This document shows, in pieces, positions 31,992-40,858 of a DNA stretch of 64,000 nucleotides. Within the stretch, counting starts at the first letter, position 1. The number at the start of each line of letters is the position of its first letter. The notes beneath the pieces are model-generated. The model worked only from the letters and a program-made list of their open reading frames with translations. It was not told the DNA's origin and did no database searches. The translations under genes were made by a program, and so were the position numbers. Source of the DNA: Seminavis robusta (taxonomy: Eukaryota; Bacillariophyta; Bacillariophyceae; Naviculales; Naviculaceae); contig CAICTM010000176.1 of assembly GCA_903772945.1 (NCBI GenBank), forward strand, positions 1 through 64,000. Reading direction: 5' to 3'.

Positions 31992-33083
31992 TCATACCAA
32001 CTTAAATTCTTTGCCCAGCACAGTCCAGTTGGAGTTTGCTAAGGCTGCTGCTTCATCCAGTATGACTACTTGTTCATCCGTTAGTTCCCAGTCGACAGCA
32101 TCCAAAAGATCTTGCGCTTGTTCCGCTGAGCGTGCCCCAATAATTGGAACCCGTCCTTTTCTGATAACCCAGCTAACCGCTACTTGCGACCTGCTGCGTT
32201 TTTTTGCATTGCCATCCATGGCGGTTGATGATGATATTTGGGATATCGCTTTTCGGAGTTCAGGTGTGCTTTTCAGCCATCGTTTGAGCGTGTAGTAACT
32301 GTACTTGCCCTTGAGCTTACTCATGGTTGGTTCATCCATCTCGTCATACGTGCCTGTCAGCGTGCCCTTCCCCAAAGGATGATATGCCAGCACAGCAATA
32401 CCCAACTCGTCACAGACCTGGACAGTCTCCAGTGCCGCCGATGCTCGCATCAAATTATAGTTAACCTGGTTGGACACTAGTGGAATCTTTCGAGCTGCAA
32501 AATAATCATGCGCTTGCCGAATCAACTTGGGTCCGTAGTTACAAACGCCTATATTCTCGACCAAGCCTTGTTCATAGCATTGGGCAAGACCTTCCCAGAC
32601 AGTTTCATCTCGCACGGGCCCAACGAAAGGTAAGCTGGGAAGAATGCTCGCCGAATAATGAGCCTGATATAAATGCAAGGGTTGGCATTTCAGTTTCGAG
32701 ATGGATTCCTGACAGGCCTGGACCACATCTTCTGGTTTACGTCTAAACATATTTGGGGCGTACTTGGTGGCGCAGTAGATACCGCTGCTGGAATCATCGT
32801 CGTTATCCGTCGCCCATTGCTGACCGGCAAGTGTCATGCATTTTCCAAGGACCGATTCGGTGTCACCATCCCCATACAGTTCTGCCGTGTCTATGAGGGT
32901 GCGAGGAGGTAGGCATTTCAATATGTTTACTACGACGCGGTCGTCATCTTTGCCACCAAAGTGATTGAGGGACCCGACTGCAATTGGAGCAATCTGCATG
33001 GTGCCCATCGGCCGAAGCTCTAAAGGCTCCACAACCTGTATCTGTATCAGAGCTGTTAAAATAAGAAACGCCAACAAAAACAT
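31992..33083 (-). CDS. aldo-keto reductase with N-terminal signal sequence
   Basis: Intronless, 363 residues. It is an NAD(P)H-dependent oxidoreductase with a TIM-barrel fold. The catalytic tetrad is visible: Asp65 and Tyr70 in IDTAELYG, Lys107 in CATKYAP, His142 in YQAHYS. Later landmarks are IGVCNYGPKLI, VSNQVNYNLM, VLAYHPLGKGTLTG and the cofactor-binding VPIIGARSAEQ. The layout fits the plant/cyanobacterial-type AKRs acting on aldehydes or quinones. The first 18 residues (FLLAFLILTALIQIQVV) are a hydrophobic signal sequence, so the enzyme enters the secretory route or possibly a plastid; no ASAFAP motif is seen. Substrate unknown. Confidence 0.9.
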   Translation of the reverse strand: MFLLAFLILTALIQIQVVEPLELRPMGTMQIAPIAVGSLNHFGGKDDDRVVVNILKCLPPRTLIDTAELYGDGDTESVLGKCMTLAGQQWATDNDDDSSSGIYCATKYAPNMFRRKPEDVVQACQESISKLKCQPLHLYQAHYSASILPSLPFVGPVRDETVWEGLAQCYEQGLVENIGVCNYGPKLIRQAHDYFAARKIPLVSNQVNYNLMRASAALETVQVCDELGIAVLAYHPLGKGTLTGTYDEMDEPTMSKLKGKYSYYTLKRWLKSTPELRKAISQISSSTAMDGNAKKRSRSQVAVSWVIRKGRVPIIGARSAEQAQDLLDAVDWELTDEQVVILDEAAALANSNWTVLGKEFKLV

Positions 33084-33716
33084 CGGAGGAGGGGAGGGTG
33101 CAACAAATGGTGCACAGCAGGTCTATCAAGTAAAATAAATACTAAATAGATACGTTAAGGAGCGAGGGGGGCGAGGCTAGGCAAAGCAGTGGCTGCGGTG
33201 GTGAGTGGCTGTTGTGGTGGGCATACCGGTATGGGGAGAGTAATGAGGACGCGAGCAGGGCAAAACAAGGGGGTCAGGGAAGGGGGGTGCATGGAGGAAA
33301 ACAGTATGGTGTTGTGGTGATAGTAGACTTACTAGCTAGCTACTAGTACCAGTGTTGTACCAGTCGATCATGTTGTGTCGGCTGTGGTTGGGGGGGGGGA
33401 GTGGTGTTGAAGAAAAAGAGGAAACTTAGAGAGCCTTGAAGGCTTAAGAGATGGTTTGGAAGGCTTAAGTGATAAATTGGATGGTTTAAGGGATTGTTTC
33501 TTCTCTTGTGCATTTGGGGATACCCCATGTACAACAAATCTAGCTACAGTAGCGAGAGAGAGGTAGAAAACCAAGCAAAGAAGAACTATTCAACGTAGCC
33601 ATCATTAAGCAACAATGTTAACAAGGTCAACGGCTGCAGTAGCGAGAGAGAGGTAGAAAACCAAGCAAAGAAGAACTATTCAATGTAGCCATCATTAAGC
33701 AACAATGTTAACAAGG
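33084..33716. other. intergenic region with 90-bp tandem repeat
   Basis: Low-complexity purine-rich sequence (GGGGAGG and GGGGG runs) fills 33160-33300 and 33388-33400. GGCTTAAGNGAT-type short repeats lie at 33440-33500. The 90-bp duplication that copies the 3' end of the next gene begins at 33547. No gene is supported. Confidence 0.65.
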
Positions 33717-33726
33717 TCAACAGCTG
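33547..33726. repeat. 90-bp tandem duplication over the 3' end of the LRR gene
   Basis: The 90 bases from 33547 (CAGTAGCGAGAGAGAGGTAG) are repeated from 33637 with only two or three differences. The second copy includes the stop codon and last codons of the minus-strand LRR gene (stop at 33717-33719), so the first copy is a duplicated 3' UTR plus a few terminal codons. The near-identity points to a recent event. Confidence 0.9.
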
Positions 33727-36065
33727 CATCCACACAAGGCAGTTCCCTGGCAGACAGAGGTGTTTGTCTTCTTGGGATAACAAACACTGGAGCTATGACA
33801 TGCCAGCTCATAACGGTACAAGATATGGCAGAGACCATCAGGAATACTGCCAGAGAGGGAACTGTTAGCAACGGTCAGTTTTGTCAACTTGGACAAGGCC
33901 AGTAATTCTGTCGGGAGTGTCCCAGAAAGCCAGGTATCTTGAAGCCCTAGACCTTTGAGGTCAGAGAGTAAGCCAACTTCTGTGACTACAGAACCAAAGA
34001 CCGGATTGCCACTCATATCCAACTTTTTCAAACCTCTGAGATTGTGAAACAATTCTGGGGTCAGGATTCCTGTCATTCGGTTGGACGATAGAACCAACCG
34101 CCACAAGTCTGTGTTGTTCACAAGGCATGGCTAGACTGAGTCATAGAAGAGTCATGAAAAGAAAGCAATTGACTGCAGCAAATCCTTTTAACTTACCCGA
34201 GAGCAACGATATCTCTGATGGGAGAGACCCTGCCAGGGAAGTCTGTTCAATTGCTAGGTGTGTCTATGGAAATTGTAAAAAGTTTGAGTTGCCAAAGATC
34301 CACCATAGGGGCAATAGTGTAATGGGTTTGACTTACCAGCCTTGAGAGTTTTCCAATTTCACTGGGAATGCAGGAATTGCCCATATTCCAGCCCTCCATC
34401 ATAAAGTTTTCCAACTTAGTAAGCTGGCCAATTTCACCTGCCAGGAAATGAAATGCATGGCAACAAGACATGATGATGAAAAAAAACAGCCCATTGCACC
34501 ACCAAAGCTGCCAGTTTTGACTTACTTGAGAGTGAAATAGATGCCCTTTCACCGCCAACCATTATCAGACTTCTTAGCCAACTCATTTGGCTTGTGACAG
34601 CTAGGAACACTGACTTCGAATCTATCCCATGACAAGAATCCATCCCAAAATTTTCTAGGTTTGTTAACTGAAACAGTTCTGCAGGAAGGGAGCCTGTGTT
34701 AGGAGCAAAAATGGTAGGAGCTTGAGTTCATGTTTCATGGAGTCAAATGTCTTGAATTGGAATGTGTGAGAGGCTGATGTTATTGATTGCCTTACCTGAA
34801 AGTCCCATACTAGAAAAGAAGATACTTGTTAGCTTTGTTAGAAGCCCTAATTCCGATGGAACACTCCCTGAGATTTTGTCGGCACCCAGGAATGCAACAT
34901 TCAAGTTTTCCAACATTCCTAGCTCAGTTGGCAATCTACCTGAAAGGCTTGTGACATGTGTTTGCAATGATGTCAGCCTTGTCAACAACCCAATCTCAGA
35001 TGGTATCTGCCCAGTAAGCCCCATGTTTTTTGAGAGATCCAGAAGTTGTAGACTTGGGCTGAGAAGTGAAATTTCTGTTGGAAGTGTTCCTGCCAAATTG
35101 CTGGCAACTATGGACAGAGAGATAACTTGTCCTGAAGTGTCACACTGATGCAACGATAAATCTTCAGGATCCAAGAAATGCTGCTCCCAGTCACACTCAT
35201 GTGTTTGCCAGTCCATCCAACCATGATGGTTCACCCAACGGTCTCCTCTGGTTGAACAGAAGAAAGTAGCCAGGGCAAATCGCTGAACTAGTCTCCAGTT
35301 TGGAAGACCCATGTTGCCTTCCACCAGCCATTCAAAGGCCTTTGATTGTGGAGAACTTGGGTCGGTGAGTGCCTCCAGAGTGTAGTCAGATAGATTGAGC
35401 CCCCCGAACAAGCTTGGGGGCGGGTTTGTGGCCGCTGGAATTCTGGGAATTTTGATAATAGTGCCCTGCTTCTGCTTGAGGTGGATTTTTCTATTGTGTC
35501 CATGGTTTTTGACAGCAACCCCAATAGTTATCGCCAGAACAATGAGTATTGCCACCAGTGCTTCTGTGGAGAGTGACCAGAACAGTTTTCTCTTCCACCA
35601 ACTTTTGGAATTTTGTATCATCGGCTGAGCCGTAGGAATCTGTTCAAAGTCCAATTCCTCCACTGGCTCAGCATGATGAAGATTACTATCTTCGGATGTC
35701 AATGCCCCTCCTCGCTCGTTTCCATCATCGGCACGTGGTATCGTCCCTGGTGCGACCTGATGAGCTAGTGGTCCTCCTGTGGCATAGGCGCCGGGTGCGA
35801 CGTCTCTGCTCCCTCCCCGAAAACTCTGCGGTGCTAGTGGAAAGAACGGCAGTGGCTCAACGTCTTGGCTCAAAGACTCAAAGAAAGATGTTTCAGCAGT
35901 CTGTTGTTGGTGTGTTGTCTTGTACTGGGATTTATGACTGTTGTCAGTGTGCGTAAGAATGTGCTCATCATCTGACGACTTGTTGGACTCCTTTTCTACG
36001 CTTGGCGGCGATTGGACATAGGTTTGATTCAGTATTAATAGTTTCTTTTGTATCAGTTCCTCCAT
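33717..36065 (-). CDS. transmembrane LRR receptor-like protein (5 exons)
   Basis: Exons 36065-34796, 34693-34526, 34437-34337, 34242-34197 and 34108-33717; four GT-AG introns of 102, 88, 94 and 88 nt restore LRR consensus at every junction (for example MGLSG-SLPAELF and SLLS-DLWRLVL). The protein has 658 residues. The ATG at 36065 is used because the longer frame upstream has no ATG. A disordered cytosolic half leads to a membrane helix (LVAILIVLAITIGVAV), a DPSSPQSKAFEWL and RFALATFFCSTRG block, the cap HECDWEQHFLD, LRRs (GLTGQIPSEIGLLTRLTSLQ) and a Cys-rich end (CQGTALCGCSC). It lacks a kinase domain. It is likely a surface recognition or adhesion protein. Its layout matches the broken gene at 22125-24107. 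Confidence 0.88.
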
Positions 36066-36608
36066 CTTTTGTTTTGTTCGCAGCAAGCCACCGCAACAGA
36101 CAAGGGCTTCACTCAAAACAGAACGGCAAACACCGCAATACCAGAGAGCATTCGCCTCTCAGAGCTCGGCACAACTTTTGCTTGTTGGAAGGTGAGACAA
36201 GGTTGACTGGCGAACGCTTGACTTCTAAAAAGGGTTTTGGCTGGTACATTTAGAACACTGTAGATGGAGCCATTTCTTCCGACTTACGATCGTGATTGGT
36301 AAGTAAATGACTGGAAGTGGCACATAGGACAATGAGACGGACAAGCTGAGTTCGGAGAGATTTTTCGGAACCAAAATGAGTACCGGTTGAGTACCGGTTG
36401 AACCTGGCTGAGTCAGCACTGCAACACCTAACCCGGCCACATGGGCTTGATAATATGACAGCTTGGCAGCAGCTTTCCTCATCACCGATGGGTTGACGAG
36501 GCAGCGTTGTAAACATGTACTTCATTCATTACCTTTAGGAGAGCCTGACTTACACAAACCCCATCCACTCACACTATCTTCTACTAGACTAGTAGCTGGA
36601 TCAGCACC
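36066..36608. promoter_or_regulatory. shared divergent promoter region
   Basis: The LRR gene on the minus strand and the cyclotransferase-like gene on the plus strand start 543 bases apart, so both promoters must lie here. I see a GAGTACCGGTTGAGTACCGGTT tandem near 36380-36401 but no certain core element. No gene is supported in between. Confidence 0.45.
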
Positions 36609-37517
36609 ATGGTTCCCAAGGAAAGCAGCCACAGCAACCTCCATCCTGAAGAGGACGATGATGATTGTCTCATTCGCTACTTTAGCTACGGCGCCATGTG
36701 CAACCCCACAAGCCGCGGTCGTCGCAGTCTGACATCGGTCAATCAGCAGCCTGCCATGTTGGTTGGTTACACCCTCGTCTTTTCGAACGGCACTGGAAAT
36801 GTCATTCGTCAAACAACAAAATCTCAGGAGGAACAACCCACCGTCTATGGCGTCTTGATGGAATTTCACAGTCTCAAAGATTGGGATATTGTCGTCAAGT
36901 CGGAAAGTGGCTACCGGTATGATGTTATGGAAGCCGACGTGGTACCCTACCGAATGGTCAACTCCACCACCATGAAGGAGGAACCACCCATCAAGGCTCG
37001 ATTCTTTCAGTTCCCGGGTACGGAACTGGATGCCAAGGAAAAATTACCCAGCGAACGGTATCTGCGAATCGTCTCGTTGGGATTGACCCATCACGGCGTT
37101 CATCCACGCTACACTCAATGGTGGAAATCCCGTCCCTCGCAGCCGACGGTCGAACCAGAAGACTATCAAACCTTTCCAACCAATTCATGCTTATTGTTGC
37201 CCACGATATCACGGCCAGAATTCCTAGAGCGGTCCCGCAAGGAACACTTGTTTGTCATGCACCGGACCAAAGTCATCCAAATGCTCACTACCACACAAGA
37301 CAATTGCTGTGCGGTGTGGCTCCATGAAAATGCCATTGGCAAGGCGGAATGTCTCAGTTGGGGCATCTTTCTGCAACTCTACGAACCCAATCTGCCTCCT
37401 TGTACCACCCGCCAGGATCTACAAGAGATTCATCATCAATGGGCGGAACACGAACTGACCAGTTTTGCGCAAGGTTGTCACTGCCGGTTGGAGCACGTCA
37501 TGAATCTATCTATCTAG
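36609..37517 (+). CDS. gamma-glutamylcyclotransferase-like (AIG2/GGCT fold) protein
   Basis: Intronless, 302 residues, with the ATG at 36609 in a good context (CACCATGG). Residues about 22-160 match the GGCT-like fold: the substrate-loop motif YFSYGAMC (24-31, usually YFAYGSNM), PAMLVGYTLVFS, TVYGVLMEF, and a Glu at 99 (KSESGYRYDV) at the place of the catalytic acid. Family members cyclise gamma-glutamyl amino acids to 5-oxoproline in glutathione turnover. The Asn of YGSNM is not conserved in register, so the substrate may differ. The C-terminal 130 residues, with two His/Cys-containing stretches, are unfamiliar to me. No targeting signal. Confidence 0.7.
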   Translation: MVPKESSHSNLHPEEDDDDCLIRYFSYGAMCNPTSRGRRSLTSVNQQPAMLVGYTLVFSNGTGNVIRQTTKSQEEQPTVYGVLMEFHSLKDWDIVVKSESGYRYDVMEADVVPYRMVNSTTMKEEPPIKARFFQFPGTELDAKEKLPSERYLRIVSLGLTHHGVHPRYTQWWKSRPSQPTVEPEDYQTFPTNSCLLLPTISRPEFLERSRKEHLFVMHRTKVIQMLTTTQDNCCAVWLHENAIGKAECLSWGIFLQLYEPNLPPCTTRQDLQEIHHQWAEHELTSFAQGCHCRLEHVMNLSI

Positions 37518-37619
37518 GTGCATATGCATACCATAGAATAATCTTCAATCCTTTTTCCGTGATGGTGCCCATGTGCTTGCCGGAAGCGAATTGCGTTATC
37601 GTGTCCTGGATATTACCGT

Positions 37620-38266
37620 ATGTATGATATGTGCAAACTGCATATCTACAATAGAAGGGTTGGGGGAACCGTGCATTTCAACGTGGAATGCAGCTGTTGC
37701 AGGCACATACATAATCTAGGCCCTGGCAGACTGAAACATTGGTTTCGCTTCTGTATGGCTCCATTGTTGCTGCAGCTGTTATTTTTCTTGCCCTACAACA
37801 GAACAGATGCTCCAACAATGGGACGTTTGCAGGTGTTCCATGAAAGGCTTGGTTGCTGTGTCAAGTGGAAGAATTCGGGTTGCATGCAACCATCTCAAGA
37901 TATTGCAGAGATTTTTGAGTCAGTCATTTGATCAAGTATGCTGCTGCAAAGAATGGTTACACCAATGACGGTGGTCTGGCAGATGAAATGGCTGGAAGGA
38001 TGCTTGAGAGATATGGTCACCAAAGGTCAAAGGCACTTGTCTTTTATAGGCAAGCCAGAGATCTATACCATATTCCTCCTGCCTGGGAGTGTGAATACAA
38101 GGTGGCATCTATGGACGAAGCAATTGCAAGGCTGCATTTGAATGGCCATGGGGAAAATTTCCCGCTGGATTTTGCTTCTTTTGGGTCTCAGGACAGGGCT
38201 GCCACGCCTAGTACAGTATGGCACACTGATGGAATGATAGGTGCTCCTGGACGTCTTGATCTTTAA
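37620..38266 (+). pseudogene. unidentified coding remnant with one frameshift
   Basis: Two overlapping frames, 37620-37931 and 37919-38266, read as a continuous protein if one base is missing near 37920: FHERLGCCVKWKNSGCMQ, IAEIFES, then IKYAAAKNGYTNDGGLADEM and RMLERYGHQRSKALVFYRQA. The second part is helical and charged. I do not recognise a family. No intron fits the junction. It may be a decayed gene, a gene with a sequencing error, or chance; the balanced composition of the second frame favours real coding descent. Confidence 0.35.
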
Positions 38267-38702
38267 GTTTCAAAGTTAGTACGGTACAGCTAGCTTGCTG
38301 TAGTGCATGTTGTAGGATTTTGGCGTCACGGAACGGTGCTTTTGGTGCAGCTTGGACGGAGGTCCTGGCCCACCACCCACCATTGTGCGGAGCTTGATCA
38401 TGAGCAACTGGGCTTCTTTTCATGCTTTGAAACAGTTTTGTTAAACCTTTGATTATGAGAAAGACTTAGCTACTAATAGAAGTACACTCGAACACCTCAA
38501 ACACGAAACGAGGGTCCACGCAGCAAGCGATGGGCATCAACCTCACAACAGAAGAAGTGCCCTCCCCTCGAGCTCTCTCCCCATCCTCATCTTAGCTCTC
38601 TCTAATCCATAGTAACTCCCCATTCACAACAGAAGAAGGCACGTCTGCTATTACGGATCGAGTACCAGTACCAGTACATGTAACAGGCTGTCACTCCCCA
38701 CG

Positions 38703-40221
38703 ATGGACGACGAGACCAAGCATTTGGAGGGAAAAGAAGAAGAGGTCTGCACTTGTGGGCACTTTCTGGGCCCTCATGGTTCACCCATCAAGCACACTGT
38801 GGCTGGCAAAACCGGAGCCATTGACGCATCGTTTGTGCATCTTCCTGCTCACTTGTACCAACCTGTTGAAGGCGATGATAGTGCTCCGATTGACCGAAAG
38901 AAATCTGTTCCCTTCTCAGTCGCAGCTTCCTCCAAGTCCTTGTTGGAATGTGAACATCTGAACGAATTGAATCGTGCTGCTCAGAATGGAGGCGATGGGG
39001 TTCGGCTCTGTGCTGACTGTATCAATCGGTGCGTTGAGATACAGAGAGAAATTGGGATTGTTGGTACATATACCATATGCAGAAAGTCTGATTCAATTTT
39101 TTTGCTTCTCTTCTTCCTCTCTTTTGCGTTACAGCGTGGCCCGTGCTTTGGATGCAGACAGCGAAAGACTCATCAATGAATGCTACATGTACGACCAGGC
39201 AGCGCGAAAAGAGGAAGAACGCCATGAGAGCCTGGAAAAGGCTCTCATAGGTGTCTCATTTTTGGGGCCAAGTGGCGGCAAAGACGACGCTGCAGCACCC
39301 AACAATTTGCAAATGGCGGAAGAAGCATTTCGAGATGAGATCAAACTCTTGGAAGAAGAATGCAGACAGCAAGAAGCTGAAGCTGAACATCTCAGGGCTC
39401 TCAAGGAGGAACAAATGAACCTGGCAAAAGAGCTTGCAGAAACAGAATATGAATTAGAGGTGGAAAGAAATGCGCTCGAGTTGGAAGCTAGAGCATTCAA
39501 CAGCGACCAAGCTCAGTTGTTTCAACTTCTTGATACGATCGATGCTGAAGTGGACAAGCTTTCAGCTGATATCAGTCTGCCCTCTCTCCTCCTCGATTTG
39601 CGGGTTGATGAAAGGGGCCTTCGATACCCATTGATCAATGAACTAAGGCTCGCCTACAGACCCAAAGGCGATCTCAAATGGAATGAAGTTCAAGTTGCTT
39701 GGTCTTTGGCAGCCCAGCTATTGCTCGTTGTTGGTACCCTATTCCAGTACCCCTCGGAGCAGTGGAAGATTGTTCCATTGTCACACTGTGCAAAACTGAT
39801 CTTTTACAGCCAGAACGACAATGACACTGGTGGAAGCAGCGACGAAGGAGATGGCGGCCAAGGCAAGAAGCGCGCAGTAGTGTATCATCTAGGGCATCCG
39901 AGGACCAATGGTGCGAAAGCTATTCGGGCCTGGAACAACTTGCTCCATCAGGTCATATTGCACGTCCGCCGCAAGACGGAGGACGACAATTTGGAAAGAG
40001 GGACTGACAGTGGAAGCTTCCCCAGTCTTCCATTTGCAATATCACCTACTACCATTGGGACAATCGGTTTGACTCAACTGGATGAGAATGACGACGCGGG
40101 ATGGTCCAGAGCCATTCATTTGATGGCCTCTGATCTGTTGTGGCTTTCCGAATGCGCAGCAATCTATACTTCTCAGCAAGTCTTGTGGACGTCAGCTGTC
40201 TTGGAAGCATTCAAGGCCTAG
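38703..40221 (+). CDS. ATG6: Beclin 1/ATG6-like autophagy protein (2 exons)
   Basis: Exons 38703-39028 and 39135-40221; the 106-nt intron begins GTGCGT and ends ACAG, giving 470 residues and restoring CINR-VARALDADSERL. Beclin 1 is the regulatory subunit of the class III PI3-kinase (VPS34) complex that makes PI3P for autophagosome formation. Supporting features are a divergent Cys-containing N-terminus; the LCADCINR motif (102-109), which matches the LC..C sequence before the coiled coil; a long Glu-rich coiled coil (about 115-265); and an evolutionarily conserved domain with LNEVQVAWSLAAQLLLVVG-like sequence (KWNEVQVAWSLAAQLLLVV) and FQYPSEQWKIVPLSHCAKL. It is diverged from animal and plant Beclins, especially in the ECD loops, where Gly/Ser/Asp inserts occur. 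Confidence 0.78.
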
Positions 40222-40387
40222 TCTTTATTCTTTCTTGTTCTGTTTTATGCATTAGATGATGGCTACAGTACATGTACATTGTTACATACTTGACTGCATA
40301 TTATTCTGAGTCTCACTTAACAAAACAAATCCCGGGAAAAACTCAACATGGTGGCTCCCACAACCCAATTGACTCGATTTCTCTGCG

Positions 40388-40621
40388 TTATCCATGATGA
40401 TGGAACATCTCCATATCATTCTCATCATCCAGGAAGGCCGCATCATCGTCTGGAAACGAACCATTACACAGCTGTTTGTATTCTGAGTCCGATGATTCGT
40501 CGCTGGAAGAATAAGCGGTGTCAAAACTCTCCTGCAGCCTTCGCACAAACGCGCTAGAGCGGTTTTGCTTCGTTGGTGTTCCTGGGCGAAACTTCCATCC
40601 CTCGTCATGAGCTTGTTGCAT
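40388..40621 (-). CDS. possible small acidic protein, hypothetical
   Basis: 77 codons from the ATG at 40621. The product has a basic first half (KFRPGTPTKQNRSSAFVRRL) and an acidic Ser-rich second half (SSSDESSDSEYKQ, DDDAAFLDDENDMEMF). It converges on the Beclin gene. I recognise no family. The bipartite, phosphorylation-prone composition looks more coding than random, but the frame is short and could be the last exon of a larger gene. Confidence 0.3.
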   Translation of the reverse strand: MQQAHDEGWKFRPGTPTKQNRSSAFVRRLQESFDTAYSSSDESSDSEYKQLCNGSFPDDDAAFLDDENDMEMFHHHG

Positions 40622-40858
40622 GTTCAACAATCGAAGTACCACGTGAGTGTAGCTTTGTTGTAGCTACTTGGAGTAGCCAGCTGGCGTAGACAAATGGTTC
40701 ACAATCTCTGGCTAGCATACTGTTGGTGCGTTTGATAAATCGTTGTGGCAAACAGGCGCTGCCCATTCACTTACAAACTCTGCGATGAGCTACCGTAGGC
40801 GGATGGCTCAATTGAATTGAGTCGAGTCACTCCCAGGTTGACTGAAACCTCCCGGTAT

